In this document: one piece after another, positions 10,016 through 19,422 of the stretch
Layout of the letters: the number at the start of each line of letters is the position of its first letter
Numbering within the stretch: position 1 is the first letter of the stretch
Notes under the pieces: generated by a model
The model's database searches: none
What the model was told of the DNA's origin: nothing
Seen by the model: only the letters and a program-made list of their open reading frames with translations
Made by a program: the position numbers and the translations under genes
From: Pseudomonas sp. TTU2014-080ASC
Lineage (GTDB): Bacteria; Pseudomonadota; Gammaproteobacteria; Pseudomonadales; Pseudomonadaceae
Assembly: GCF_001446935.1 (NCBI RefSeq)
Contig: NZ_LKKK01000001.1
Location: 620,001-684,000, forward strand
Reading direction: 5' to 3'
DNA: 64,000 bases

Positions 10016-10044
10016 GCAAAAAGGGGGCCAAGCCCCCTTTTTGC
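10016..10044 (-). terminator. Hairpin between rpsB and tsf (attenuator-like)
   Basis: A 13-bp perfect stem, GCAAAAAGGGGGC paired with GCCCCCTTTTTGC, encloses a three-base loop 30 bp below the rpsB stop. The T-run is within the stem on either strand. In enterobacteria the rpsB-tsf intercistronic region carries a partial terminator; this hairpin is in the same place and probably has the same role (inference). Confidence 0.65.
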
Positions 10045-10073
10045 GCACCAGGCAACGCTATAAAGCGCTCTGC

Positions 10074-10817
10074 TTAGCCTTCAGCGGCTTCAGCAGCCGG
10101 TGCCTGCTCAACGAACTCTTCAGCAGCAACACCTGCATTACCACGGCCACGGATAACAGCGTCAGCCATTGCACCCATGTACAGCTGGATAGCACGGATG
10201 GCGTCATCGTTACCTGGGATAACGTAGTCAACACCTTCTGGGCTGCTGTTGGTATCGACAACGCCGATTACCGGAATGCCCAGCTTGTTGGCTTCAGTGA
10301 TCGCAATGCGCTCGTGATCAACGTCGATCACGAACAGAGCATCAGGCAGGCCGCCCATATCTTTGATACCGCCCAGGCTGCGATCCAGTTTTTCCAGATC
10401 ACGGCTGCGCATCAGAGCTTCTTTCTTGGTCAGCTTAGCGAATGTGCCGTCCTGAGACTGAGTCTCCAGATCACGCAGACGCTTGATGGAAGCACGGATG
10501 GTTTTGTAGTTGGTCAGCATGCCGCCCAACCAGCGGTGATCAACGTACGGGGAACCGCAACGTGCAGCTTCTTCAGCAACGATCTTGCCAGCGGAACGCT
10601 TGGTGCCAACGAACAGGATCTTGTTCTTGCCAGCAGCCAGCTTCTCAACGAAAGCCAGAGCTTCGTTGAACATCGGCAGAGTTTGCTCAAGGTTGATGAT
10701 GTGGATCTTGTTGCGCGCACCGAAAATGTATTTGCCCATTTTCGGGTTCCAGTAACGGGTCTGGTGGCCGAAGTGCACACCGGCCTTCAGCATATCGCGC
10801 ATAGTGACTTGGGACAT
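10074..10817 (-). CDS. rpsB: 30S ribosomal protein S2
   Basis: S2 binds late on the 30S subunit and is needed for S1 attachment. The 247-residue protein has the S2 signature near the N-terminus ([20 protein letters not shown]) and the coiled-coil region ([20 protein letters not shown]). The [19 protein letters not shown] stretch, RRWLGG-like [15 protein letters not shown] and [14 protein letters not shown] are also present. The C-terminal tail is Ala/Glu-rich. It is divergent from map, and its 273-bp upstream region holds a likely promoter and a structured leader. tsf follows. Confidence 0.97.
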   Translation of the reverse strand: MSQVTMRDMLKAGVHFGHQTRYWNPKMGKYIFGARNKIHIINLEQTLPMFNEALAFVEKLAAGKNKILFVGTKRSAGKIVAEEAARCGSPYVDHRWLGGMLTNYKTIRASIKRLRDLETQSQDGTFAKLTKKEALMRSRDLEKLDRSLGGIKDMGGLPDALFVIDVDHERIAITEANKLGIPVIGVVDTNSSPEGVDYVIPGNDDAIRAIQLYMGAMADAVIRGRGNAGVAAEEFVEQAPAAEAAEG

Positions 10818-10834
10818 GATAGTTCCTTAAATAA

Positions 10835-10874
10835 GTCGGGTTAGGCCTCCACGCATCCCGATTTCCAACCCGAC
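10835..10874 (-). promoter_or_regulatory. Inverted repeat in the rpsB leader
   Basis: GTCGGGTT (10835-10842) and AACCCGAC (10867-10874) are perfect 8-bp complements separated by 24 bases, placed just upstream of the rpsB ribosome-binding sequence (minus-strand AAGGAAC). Gammaproteobacterial rpsB leaders are known to bind S2 for feedback control. The position fits, but I have not matched this to the published structure. Confidence 0.5.
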
Positions 10875-10944
10875 AATTACTCATCAGGGCACCCAGGAAA
10901 CCGTGTCGATACGTGTGTGGGTTAATGCTTGCGGGCACTGAGCC

Positions 10945-10966
10945 CGTCAAAGCGGCGCGTTTTATA
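10945..10966 (-). promoter_or_regulatory. Possible rpsB promoter -10 with GC-rich discriminator
   Basis: On the minus strand TATAAA (10961-10966) is followed directly by ACGCGCCGC. A GC-rich discriminator next to the -10 is typical of stringently controlled ribosomal promoters. No convincing -35 was found at 16-18 bp, so this is a tentative call. Confidence 0.4.
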
Positions 10967-11090
10967 CCATAAAAGTCAGGCACTAGCTACCCGACTGCAC
11001 TGTAAAAAACCTTCCCGCTTGTCTGCCGCTTATGGCTCAGCCATGAAGCTGCTAAGATAGCAACCTTTATGACTGTACCCGAGAGCTAAT

Positions 11091-11873
11091 ATGACCGTCA
11101 CAATCAAAACCCCAGACGAAATTGAGAAAATGCGCGTAGCCGGTCGCCTGGCCGCCGAAGTTCTGGAAATGATTGGCGAACACGTCAAGCCCGGCGTGAC
11201 CACTGAAGAGCTTGATCGCATCTGCCACGACCATATCGTCAATGTGCAGAAAGCCATCCCCGCCCCTCTCAACTACAAAGGTTTCCCGAAGTCGATCTGC
11301 ACCTCGATTAACCACGTAGTGTGCCACGGCATTCCTAATGACAAGCCGCTAAAGGATGGCGATATCGTCAATATCGACATCACCGTTATTAAAGACGGCT
11401 ACCACGGCGACACCAGCAAAATGTTCATGGTGGGCAATGCGCCTGAGTGGGCTCAGCGCCTCAGCCAGATCACTCAGGAATGTCTGTATAAAGGTATCCA
11501 GCTGGTTAAACCTGGCGCACGCCTGGGTGACATTGGTGAAGTAATTCAGAAGCATGCTGAGAAGAACGGCTTTTCCGTTGTTCGCGAATACTGCGGCCAC
11601 GGCATCGGCGCAGTATTCCACGAAGAGCCGCAGGTTCTGCACTACGGCCGCTCTGGCACTGGCCTTGAATTGAAAGAAGGCATGACTTTCACCATCGAGC
11701 CCATGCTCAACCAGGGCCGCCCGGAAACCCGCTTGCTCGGCGACGGCTGGACCGCCATCACCAAAGACCGCAAGCTTTCGGCCCAGTGGGAACACACCAT
11801 TTTGGTAACCGCTGACGGCTATGAAATCTTTACGCTGCGCAGTGACGACACCATTTCACGCACTTCAGCCTGA
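11091..11873 (+). CDS. map: Methionine aminopeptidase type I
   Basis: MAP removes the initiator methionine from new proteins at the ribosome. The 260-residue pita-bread enzyme shows all five metal ligands: two Asp in NIDITVIKDGYHGDTSKMF, His in GHGIGAVFHEEP, Glu in MTFTIEPM, and Glu in QWEHTILVT. It lacks the N-terminal extension of eukaryotic forms. It is divergent from rpsB, the standard arrangement in gammaproteobacteria, and shares that 273-bp intergenic region with it. glnD follows on the same strand after about 170 bp containing a long inverted repeat. Confidence 0.96.
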   Translation: MTVTIKTPDEIEKMRVAGRLAAEVLEMIGEHVKPGVTTEELDRICHDHIVNVQKAIPAPLNYKGFPKSICTSINHVVCHGIPNDKPLKDGDIVNIDITVIKDGYHGDTSKMFMVGNAPEWAQRLSQITQECLYKGIQLVKPGARLGDIGEVIQKHAEKNGFSVVREYCGHGIGAVFHEEPQVLHYGRSGTGLELKEGMTFTIEPMLNQGRPETRLLGDGWTAITKDRKLSAQWEHTILVTADGYEIFTLRSDDTISRTSA

Positions 11874-11935
11874 CCCTCTGGGGCTGTACCGGCTCATCGC
11901 AAAACCAGCTGTTGTGAGACATGCCCTGGTCTGAC

Positions 11936-11974
11936 GCATATAAAGGTGAAGCTTCAGGCTTAACCTTTATATGC
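11936..11974. repeat. 12-bp perfect inverted repeat between map and glnD
   Basis: GCATATAAAGGT (11936-11947) and ACCTTTATATGC (11963-11974) are perfect complements around a 15-base loop that itself contains the palindrome GAAGCTTC. There is no T-run after it, so it is a poor intrinsic terminator. It may be an RNA stem in the glnD leader or a protein-binding palindrome; function unknown. Confidence 0.6.
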
Positions 11975-12042
11975 AGCCCAGGCGGGCCACCTCCTTCTGA
12001 GCCCACCCGATGGCCGGACTTGTTTATAGAAGGAAAACGGCC

Positions 12043-14739
12043 ATGCCGCAGGTAGATCAAGAGTTGTTCGACCGGGGCCAGTTCCAGGCAGAACTCGCCC
12101 TTAAAAGCAGCCCTATAGCAGCCTTCAAAAAAGCCATCCGACACGCGCGAGAAACCCTGGACGAACGCTTTAAATCAGGCCGTGACATACGTCGTTTGAT
12201 TGAAGACCGAGCTTGGTTTGTCGATCAGATCCTGACGGAAGCCTGGCACAGGTTTGACTGGAACAAAGGCGCTCAGATTGCCCTGCTGGCTGTAGGTGGC
12301 TACGGCCGCGGCGAGCTTCACCCCTACTCCGACATTGACCTGCTGATTCTTCTGGACAGCAACGACCACGAAACTTTCCGTGAACCGATTGAACAATTTC
12401 TTACGTTTCTCTGGGATATCGGCCTGGAAGTCGGGCAAAGCGTCCGTTCTGTTGCTGAATGCGCCGAAGAAGCCCGCAATGATCTGACCGTTGTCACCAA
12501 CCTGATGGAAAGCCGGACCATCACCGGCCCTGAAGAGCTGCGCCAGCGCATGCAATCTGTAACCAGCAGTCAGGTGATGTGGCCCAGCCAGCAGTTCTAT
12601 CAAGCCAAACGCGACGAGCAACGTGCCAGGCACCGCAAGTACAACGACACCGAATACAACCTGGAGCCCAACGTTAAAGGCTCTCCTGGTGGTTTACGGG
12701 ACATCCAGACCATCCTCTGGGTTGCCCGCCGGCATTTCGGAACCCTCAACCTGCACGCCATGGTAGGTCAGGGCTTCCTTCTGCAGAACGAATACCAGCT
12801 GCTGGCGGCCAGCAAGGAATTCCTCTGGAAGGTTCGCTATGCCCTGCACATGCTCGCCGGGCGCGCTGAAGACCGCTTACTGTTCGACCATCAGAGCGCA
12901 GTGGCAAAACTGCTCGGCTTTGATGAGGCTGATCAAAAGCGCAGCATCGAGCGCTTTATGCAGAAGTACTACCGCGTGGTGATGGGCATTGCCGAGCTGA
13001 GCGAGCTGATCACCCAGCACTTCGAAGAAGCTATTCTGCGCCCAGACCATGATGCTCCAATAACACCGATCAACAGCCGGTTCCAACTGCGTAACGGTTA
13101 CATCGAGGTCACCAACCCAAGCGTCTTCAAGCGCACCCCGTTTGCGATTCTCGAAGCCTTTGTACTGATGGCACAGACCCCGGATGCCAAAGGCATGGCG
13201 GCCGATAGCATCCGCCTGCTGCGCGACCATCGCCATCTGATTGACGAGGATTTCCGCCGCGACCTGCGCAATACCAGTCTATTCATTGAGCTTTTCAAAA
13301 GCCCGCAGGGCATCCACCGCAATCTGCGCAGGATGAACCGCTACGGTATTCTGGGCCTGTATTTACCGGAGTTCGGACATATCGTCGGGCAAATGCAGCA
13401 CGACTTGTTCCACATCTACACCGTGGACGCTCACACGCTGAACCTGATCAAACACCTGCGCAAATTCAAATGGCCGGAATTGGCTGAGAAGTTCCCGCTG
13501 GCCAGCAAGCTGATTGACGAGCTGCCGAAACCGGAACTGATCTATATCGCAGGCCTGTATCACGACATCGGCAAAGGCCGTGGCGGTGACCACTCTGAGG
13601 TCGGCGCAGTGGATGCCGAAGCCTTCTGCAAACGCCATCACCTGCCGGTATGGGACTCCAAACTGATTGTCTGGTTGGTTCAGCATCACTTGGTGATGTC
13701 TACGACCGCACAGCGTAAGGATCTGTCCGATCCACAGGTAATTTTCGACTTCGCCCGTCTGGTGGGCGATCAGACCCGCCTTGACTACCTCTACGTACTG
13801 ACTGTGGCCGACATCAACGCCACCAACCCCAGCCTGTGGAACTCCTGGCGCGCCAGCCTGCTGCGCCAGCTTTACAGCGAAACCAAGCGCGCACTACGCC
13901 GCGGCCTGGAAAACCCACTGGACCGTGAAGAGCAGATTCGCCTGACCCAAAATGCCGCACTGGACATTCTAATAAGCCAAGACGTCGATACCGATGAAAC
14001 CGAGCAGCTCTGGTCGCAACTGGGTGACGACTACTTTCTGCGCCACAGCGCCAGTGATGTGGCTTGGCACAGCCAAGCCATCCTTAACCATGGCAACAAC
14101 AGTGATCCACTGGTTCTGGTCAAAGAACCCAGCGAGCGAGAATTTGAAGGCGGCACTCAGATTTTCATCTACGCCCAGGATCAGCACGACTTCTTCGCCG
14201 TAACCGTGGCGGCCATGGCCCAGCTGAACCTGAACATTCACGATGCTCGAATTCTGACCTCTACCAGCCAGTTCACCCTCGATACCTACATCGTGCTGGA
14301 CGCAGAAGGCGGCTCAATCAGCAATAACCCGGAACGCCGTGAGCAGATCCGTCAGAGCCTGATTGACGCACTGAAGAACCCCGACGAATACCCGAGCATC
14401 ATCCAGCGCCGAGTCCCGCGCCAACTTAAACATTTTGCTTTTGCCCCGGAAGTCACCATCCACAACGATGCACACCGCCCAGTCACCATTTTGGAGGTCA
14501 CGGCACCTGATCGCCCAGGCCTGCTGGCCAGAATCGGGCGCATCTTTCTGGATTTCGACCTATCCGTTCAGAACGCCAAAATTGCCACGCTGGGCGAGCG
14601 CGTAGAGGACGTGTTCTTCATCACCGACGCCAACAACCAGCCACTGTCTGACCCGGAGCTGTGCCAGCGCCTGCAGGAAACCGTGACCGAGCAATTGTCC
14701 GACACCTGCGACGCCCATCCGACCAGCATTCGCATTTAA
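12043..14739 (+). CDS. glnD: Bifunctional uridylyltransferase/uridylyl-removing enzyme GlnD
   Basis: GlnD senses glutamine and uridylylates or deuridylylates the PII protein, setting nitrogen control. I start at the ATG at 12043 ([15 protein letters not shown]), preceded by AGAAGGAAAA, which gives 898 residues, the family length. Domains in order: nucleotidyltransferase with [19 protein letters not shown] (Gly-Gly and Asp-x-Asp metal site, around residue 88-105), the helical linker, an HD phosphohydrolase domain with [16 protein letters not shown], and two C-terminal ACT domains (the last beginning [20 protein letters not shown]). dapC follows 62 bp downstream. All catalytic motifs look intact. 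Confidence 0.97.
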   Translation: MPQVDQELFDRGQFQAELALKSSPIAAFKKAIRHARETLDERFKSGRDIRRLIEDRAWFVDQILTEAWHRFDWNKGAQIALLAVGGYGRGELHPYSDIDLLILLDSNDHETFREPIEQFLTFLWDIGLEVGQSVRSVAECAEEARNDLTVVTNLMESRTITGPEELRQRMQSVTSSQVMWPSQQFYQAKRDEQRARHRKYNDTEYNLEPNVKGSPGGLRDIQTILWVARRHFGTLNLHAMVGQGFLLQNEYQLLAASKEFLWKVRYALHMLAGRAEDRLLFDHQSAVAKLLGFDEADQKRSIERFMQKYYRVVMGIAELSELITQHFEEAILRPDHDAPITPINSRFQLRNGYIEVTNPSVFKRTPFAILEAFVLMAQTPDAKGMAADSIRLLRDHRHLIDEDFRRDLRNTSLFIELFKSPQGIHRNLRRMNRYGILGLYLPEFGHIVGQMQHDLFHIYTVDAHTLNLIKHLRKFKWPELAEKFPLASKLIDELPKPELIYIAGLYHDIGKGRGGDHSEVGAVDAEAFCKRHHLPVWDSKLIVWLVQHHLVMSTTAQRKDLSDPQVIFDFARLVGDQTRLDYLYVLTVADINATNPSLWNSWRASLLRQLYSETKRALRRGLENPLDREEQIRLTQNAALDILISQDVDTDETEQLWSQLGDDYFLRHSASDVAWHSQAILNHGNNSDPLVLVKEPSEREFEGGTQIFIYAQDQHDFFAVTVAAMAQLNLNIHDARILTSTSQFTLDTYIVLDAEGGSISNNPERREQIRQSLIDALKNPDEYPSIIQRRVPRQLKHFAFAPEVTIHNDAHRPVTILEVTAPDRPGLLARIGRIFLDFDLSVQNAKIATLGERVEDVFFITDANNQPLSDPELCQRLQETVTEQLSDTCDAHPTSIRI

Positions 14740-14801
14740 CCCTGCCCAAGACTGAGCCACCGGCCCCCAACGCCGGTGGCTGGAACCTTCAGGAACCTGT
14801 A

Positions 14802-16010
14802 ATGAACAACGCGTTAAATCAGCTGCAGCCTTACCCGTTTGAGAAACTTCGCGCCCTGCTCGGTAGCGTGCAGCCACCGGCTCATAAAAACCCAATCGCC
14901 CTCTCCATTGGCGAGCCCAAGCACCCGGCCCCTGCATTTGTTGCCGAAGCGCTGAGCAACAACCTCAGCCAACTCTCGGTGTACCCAACCACTTTGGGCA
15001 TTCCGGCGCTGCGTGAAGCCATGGCTGCCTGGGCTTGCCGCCGTTTCGGCCTGACTGCCGGCGCAGTTGATCCGACACGCCACATCCTGCCGGTAAACGG
15101 CACCCGTGAAGCGCTGTTTGCCTTTACCCAAGCAGTGGTTAAACGCAGCGAACCGGGCCAGGCACCAGGTCTGGTGGTCAGCCCTAATCCGTTCTATCAG
15201 ATCTATGAGGGTGCCGCGTTTCTCGCCGGCGCTGAGCCGCATTACCTGCCGTGCCTCGAAGCACATGGCTTTAACCCGGATTTTGACGCAGTCAGCGATG
15301 ACATCTGGCAGCGTTGTCAGATTCTCTTCCTATGTTCACCGGGCAACCCAACAGGCGCGCTAATTCCGGTTGAGACACTGAAAAAGCTGATCGCTCTGGC
15401 AGACAAGTTCGACTTCGTTATCGCCGCGGATGAGTGCTACAGCGAGCTGTATTTCGATGAAGAAAACCCGCCTGCCGGCCTGCTGACTGCCTGCGCGGAG
15501 CTGGGCCGCAGCGACTTCAAACGCTGCGTGGTCTTCCACAGCCTATCCAAACGCTCCAACCTGCCAGGGCTGCGCTCCGGTTTTGTGGCCGGTGATGCAG
15601 AAATCCTCAAGGCCTTCCTGCTGTACCGCACCTACCACGGCTGCGCCATGCCGGTGCAAACTCAGCTGGCCAGCGTAGCAGCCTGGCAAGATGAAGCCCA
15701 TGTCAAAGCCAACCGCGACATGTACCGTGAAAAATTCGATGCCGTGCTGGCCATTCTTGAAGGGGTGATGGACGTCAAACGCCCTGACGGTGGTTTCTAC
15801 CTGTGGGCGAAGACGCCTACAGACGATGAAACCTTTACCCGCGAGCTCTTTGCCCAAGAACACGTAACGGTGGTGCCGGGCTCCTACCTGTCCCGCGAAG
15901 TGAATGGCACCAACCCTGGTGCCGGCCGTGTACGCATGGCGCTGGTTGCTCCGCTGGCGGAATGCGTTGAAGCGGCTGAGCGGATCGCCCGTTTTATTCG
16001 CGCCCGCTGA
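14802..16010 (+). CDS. dapC: Succinyldiaminopimelate transaminase DapC
   Basis: DapC is the PLP-dependent aminotransferase of the succinylase branch of lysine/meso-diaminopimelate synthesis. I start at the ATG at 14802 (MNNALNQLQPYPFEKLRALL), giving 402 residues. The class I fold features are present: SPGNPTGALIP, the active-site aspartate and tyrosine region AADECYSELYF, the PLP lysine in HSLSKRSNLPGLRSGF, and the substrate carboxylate-binding Arg in AGRVRMALV. Two more genes of the same pathway, dapD and dapE, lie nearby in the window (18.3 and 24.9 kb). It converges with the antiporter gene across a shared hairpin. Confidence 0.93.
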   Translation: MNNALNQLQPYPFEKLRALLGSVQPPAHKNPIALSIGEPKHPAPAFVAEALSNNLSQLSVYPTTLGIPALREAMAAWACRRFGLTAGAVDPTRHILPVNGTREALFAFTQAVVKRSEPGQAPGLVVSPNPFYQIYEGAAFLAGAEPHYLPCLEAHGFNPDFDAVSDDIWQRCQILFLCSPGNPTGALIPVETLKKLIALADKFDFVIAADECYSELYFDEENPPAGLLTACAELGRSDFKRCVVFHSLSKRSNLPGLRSGFVAGDAEILKAFLLYRTYHGCAMPVQTQLASVAAWQDEAHVKANRDMYREKFDAVLAILEGVMDVKRPDGGFYLWAKTPTDDETFTRELFAQEHVTVVPGSYLSREVNGTNPGAGRVRMALVAPLAECVEAAERIARFIRAR

Positions 16011-16015
16011 TTAAA

Positions 16016-16046
16016 AGCCCGTGCAAGCGTCGCGCCTGCACGGGCT
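16016..16046. terminator. Bidirectional terminator between dapC and the antiporter gene
   Basis: AGCCCGTGCA (16016-16025) pairs with TGCACGGGCT (16037-16046). On the minus strand the stem is followed by TTTTAA, so it fits the antiporter transcript best; it also lies just after the dapC stop. Confidence 0.7.
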
Positions 16047-16051
16047 CAGCC

Positions 16052-17689
16052 TCACACCTTGTGCAGGCGCGCCTCGGCAATATCGAGATCGCGCAGAATC
16101 TCCATCAGCATATCGTCGTCCAGCTGATTCTCCCGACGCATGCGATAAAGCTCCTGACGCTGAGTACGCAAGGCATCCAGACGCAGGCGATGCTCCAACT
16201 GCGCCGCCACTGCATGCTGCTCACCCGCCTCATCACTGGCATCTTGGGTACGCGCCAACAACTCGCGGTATTCACTCATCAACTTAGCTTTAACTTCAGC
16301 TGTGGCCACCGCCGTGTGGGCATCGGTGGCACGCTCGTCATCGGCCTCCAGACAACGAATGGCGGACTCCAGAACCTGCGAACGATGTCGGTTTAACTCA
16401 CGCTCACGCAACTCGGCATTATCCGCCGGCAACAGCGGCAGAATTTTCGGCAAAGCAGCACTGGCAACCAGCAGAGATACCAGAATGACACCAGCGGCGA
16501 TCAAAATCAGCAGATCCCGCTCAGGGAAGTTTTGACCGTTGTTCAGCAACAACGGCAGCGACATCACCCCCGCCAACGTCACGGCTCCACGCACTCCGCC
16601 GAAGGTGATCATCGCAGACAACGCAATGCGCGACTGCCCGGCAAAGCGGGTCTTCTTGCCCCGCCAGCGCCGCAAACTGCCTGAAATCCGCCAGTACACA
16701 TAAACCCAGACAAAGCGCAGGGCCATCAACACAACATAGACACTCAGCACACAGGTAAGAGCCCAGCCGATAAAGCTCCATTCGCCCTGATGCCCGTTGA
16801 ACGCCGCGGTGACAATGTCCGGCAGTTGCAAGCCCAGCAACAGAAAGATCAAACCGTTGAAGGTGAACTCCAGCAACGTCCAGACACTGCGGTTGAGCAG
16901 ACGCGTGGTGGTTTGCTTAGGCAGCAGATCCAAACGACTCTGCATCATCCCGGCCGCAACCGCCGAGAGAATCCCGGACAACCCTAAATGCTCGGCGACC
17001 ACATAGGCTGCAAAAGGCAGCAGCAACAGCATCAACACATGCGGAGCCGGATCTTCCCAACCGCGAGCAATCATCCACGCGCGCAAACGCCCGAACAGAT
17101 AGCTCAGCACCACCCCGACCAATACCCCGCCGACCGCCACCAATACGAATTGGAAACCTGCATCCACCAGCGAGAAGACCCCGGTCAGAGTGGCCGCCAC
17201 AGCAAACTTGAACGCCACCAGACCAGAGGCATCATTCATCAGCGCCTCCCCCTGCAGCAGGTTATTCAGGGTGCCCGGTAACCGGCCGTGGGTAATCGCC
17301 GAAACTGCCACCGCATCGGTCGGCGAGAGTACGGCCGCCAGTGCAAAGCATGCTGCCAGCGGCACCTGTGGCAACAGCCAGTGAATGAAATAACCCGCAC
17401 CAACAATGGTGAAAAACACCAGCGCAAAAGCCAGCACCAAAATAGGCGTACGCAACTCGCGAAACTGCCCTTTGGGCATCCGCCAGCCGTCCACAAACAG
17501 CAGCGGCGGGATAAACAGCAACAGAAATAGCTCCGGCTCCATCCGCACATGCAACCCCAGCGCAGGCACTGCAAGCAGCGCGCCGATCAGAATTTGCAGC
17601 AGAGGCAGAGGAACAGGAATGAACTGGGCGGTAATTCGGGTACCACTGACCACCAATAGCATGATCAGAATGGTGTAAAGCAATTGCAT
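16052..17689 (-). CDS. CPA1-family Na+/H+ antiporter
   Basis: This 545-residue inner-membrane protein belongs to the CPA1/NhaP-type cation-proton antiporters, which exchange cytoplasmic Na+ or K+ for protons. About 12 hydrophobic segments fill residues 1-415. The family core is visible as LSPTDAVAVSAITHGRLPGT followed by EALMNDASGLVAFKFA, with the paired Asn-Asp/Asp residues of the ion site. A hydrophilic, helix-rich cytosolic tail of about 125 residues (LNRHRSQVLESAIRCLEADD and onward) is typical of regulated CPA1 members. Which cation it moves cannot be told. Single gene, convergent with dapC. Confidence 0.88.
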   Translation of the reverse strand: MQLLYTILIMLLVVSGTRITAQFIPVPLPLLQILIGALLAVPALGLHVRMEPELFLLLFIPPLLFVDGWRMPKGQFRELRTPILVLAFALVFFTIVGAGYFIHWLLPQVPLAACFALAAVLSPTDAVAVSAITHGRLPGTLNNLLQGEALMNDASGLVAFKFAVAATLTGVFSLVDAGFQFVLVAVGGVLVGVVLSYLFGRLRAWMIARGWEDPAPHVLMLLLLPFAAYVVAEHLGLSGILSAVAAGMMQSRLDLLPKQTTTRLLNRSVWTLLEFTFNGLIFLLLGLQLPDIVTAAFNGHQGEWSFIGWALTCVLSVYVVLMALRFVWVYVYWRISGSLRRWRGKKTRFAGQSRIALSAMITFGGVRGAVTLAGVMSLPLLLNNGQNFPERDLLILIAAGVILVSLLVASAALPKILPLLPADNAELRERELNRHRSQVLESAIRCLEADDERATDAHTAVATAEVKAKLMSEYRELLARTQDASDEAGEQHAVAAQLEHRLRLDALRTQRQELYRMRRENQLDDDMLMEILRDLDIAEARLHKV

Positions 17690-17886
17690 GATGGAACCTC
17701 AAGGCAGGAGTTGTCAGTCTAGAACCTGCATGGCCCGAAGGCGAACGTTCTTGTCGTTCAATGATTGTCATCTGCGCCGGATAGTCTTGCCCCGGTACGT
17801 TTGCGTCTCCGGCATGGCATAATGGCCGGTCAGAATTTGCAGAAAATCGCGCCCGACATTGGGGCGTTATGACCATGGAAAGCCCA

Positions 17887-18234
17887 ATGAGTTACGTTCT
17901 GTATGGAATCAAAGCCTGCGACACCATGAAAAAAGCCCGTACCTGGCTGGAAGAACATGGCAAGCAGTTCACATTTCACGATTACAAAGTCAGCGGTATT
18001 GACCGTGGGAATCTGGAGAAGTGGTGCAACGAGCATGGCTGGGAAACCATCCTGAACCGTGCCGGCACCACGTTCCGCAAGCTGGATGATGCGCAGAAAA
18101 GCGATCTGAACCAGCACAAAGCGATCGAGCTGATGCTCGCTCAACCGTCGATGATTAAACGCCCGGTGCTGGATATCGGCAACAAGACACTGGTTGGCTT
18201 CAAGGCTGACCGCTATGCCGCCGAACTGGCCTGA
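17887..18234 (+). CDS. ArsC/Spx-family protein (YffB-like)
   Basis: A 115-residue thioredoxin-fold protein of the ArsC/Spx superfamily. I use the second ATG (17887, MSYVLYGIKACDTMKKARTW), since a GGAAAG sequence precedes it; the first ATG at 17869 would add six residues. The N-terminal strand-loop carries one cysteine (residue 11, in KACDTM), and KRPVLDIGNKTLVGF near the C-terminus matches the conserved cis-proline region RPV. The extra cysteines of true arsenate reductases are absent, so arsenate reduction is not implied. It sits directly before dapD, the same place as in other Pseudomonas; its function in the family is unproven. Confidence 0.85.
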   Translation: MSYVLYGIKACDTMKKARTWLEEHGKQFTFHDYKVSGIDRGNLEKWCNEHGWETILNRAGTTFRKLDDAQKSDLNQHKAIELMLAQPSMIKRPVLDIGNKTLVGFKADRYAAELA

Positions 18235-18273
18235 TCCAGTCGGCACACACGAATTTGCGGCAAGGAAAAAAAT

Positions 18274-19308
18274 ATGAGCACTACCCTTTACAGTTTGGCC
18301 TTCGGTGTTGGCACCCAGAACCGTCAAAACAACTGGCTGGAAGTTTTCTATGCACAGCCGATGCTCAACCCGCCCAGCGAGCTGGCCGAAAAGGCAGCGC
18401 AAGTTCTGGGCTACGAAGGTGGCAACCAGGCCATCGCCCTGAGCAACAACAAGGCCGCCGAACTGGCCGAAGCTCTGAAGAGCATCGACGCCGTTCAGTC
18501 TGCTCTGCTGACCCGCCTGGCCGAAAGTCAGAAGCCGCTGGTAGCCACCTTTATTGCCGAAGACGCTGCGCTGACCAGCACACCTGAGGCGTACCTGAAG
18601 CTGCACCTTCTCTCCCACCGTCTGGTTAAACCGCACGGCCTGAGCTTGGCTGGCATCTTCCCGCTGCTGCCAAACGTTGCCTGGACCAATCAGGGCGCGA
18701 TCGACCTGGCCGAACTGGCTGAGCGTCAACTTGAAGCCCGCCTGCGTGGTGAGCTGCTGGAAGTGTTCTCGGTAGACAAGTTCCCGAAAATGACCGACTA
18801 CGTGGTACCGGCTGGCGTGCGTATCGCCGACAGCTCGCGCATCCGTCTGGGCGCTTACGTAGGTGAAGGCACCACCGTCATGCACGAAGGCTTCGTCAAC
18901 TTCAACGCAGGCACCGAAGGTCCGGGCATGATCGAAGGCCGTGTGTCGGCTGGCGTCTTCGTCGGCAAGGGCTCCGATCTGGGCGGCGGTTGCTCAACCA
19001 TGGGCACCCTGTCTGGCGGCGGCAACATTGTAATTTCCGTTGGCGAAGGCTGCCTGATCGGCGCGAACGCCGGTATCGGTATCCCGCTGGGCGACCGCAA
19101 CACCGTTGAAGCCGGTCTGTACATCACCGCGGGCACCAAAGTGGCTGTACTCGACGGCGAAAACAATCTGGTGAAAGTGGTTAAAGCCCGTGAGCTGGCC
19201 GGCCAGAACGACCTGCTGTTCCGTCGCAACTCGCAAAACGGCGCAGTGGAGTGCAAAACTCACCTGTCGGCCATCGAGCTGAACGAAGCATTGCACGCCC
19301 ACAACTAA
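18274..19308 (+). CDS. dapD: Tetrahydrodipicolinate N-succinyltransferase DapD
   Basis: DapD succinylates tetrahydrodipicolinate in the lysine/diaminopimelate pathway. The 344-residue protein is the long Pseudomonas-type form rather than the 274-residue E. coli type. The C-terminal half is a left-handed beta-helix of hexapeptide repeats (ADSSRIRLGAYVGEGTTVM, FVNFNAGTEGPGMIEGRV, GEGCLIGANAGIGIPLGD), the usual acyltransferase fold. The N-terminal part is alpha/beta. It follows the ArsC-like gene by 39 bp and ends at a strong terminator, so these two genes may share a message. Confidence 0.94.
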   Translation: MSTTLYSLAFGVGTQNRQNNWLEVFYAQPMLNPPSELAEKAAQVLGYEGGNQAIALSNNKAAELAEALKSIDAVQSALLTRLAESQKPLVATFIAEDAALTSTPEAYLKLHLLSHRLVKPHGLSLAGIFPLLPNVAWTNQGAIDLAELAERQLEARLRGELLEVFSVDKFPKMTDYVVPAGVRIADSSRIRLGAYVGEGTTVMHEGFVNFNAGTEGPGMIEGRVSAGVFVGKGSDLGGGCSTMGTLSGGGNIVISVGEGCLIGANAGIGIPLGDRNTVEAGLYITAGTKVAVLDGENNLVKVVKARELAGQNDLLFRRNSQNGAVECKTHLSAIELNEALHAHN

Positions 19309-19342
19309 GCATTTGCTATAGAGTGGCTGCTTAGCAGCACCT

Positions 19343-19390
19343 AAGGCCCGGAACGTACATCAAGTGCCGCATCCGGGCCTTTTCGTTTTC
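19343..19390 (+). terminator. Intrinsic terminator after dapD
   Basis: AAGGCCCGGA (19343-19352) pairs with TCCGGGCCTT (19372-19381), followed by TTCGTTTTC. Located 35 bp after the dapD stop and before csdA. Confidence 0.8.
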
Positions 19391-19422
19391 TCAGTAACCA
19401 GCCGCGTGACACCTGAACAGCT

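Noticed and set aside
17830..18885. 351-residue minus-strand ORF opposite dapD and the ArsC-like gene
   Set aside because: Shadow frame across two real genes with no family features.
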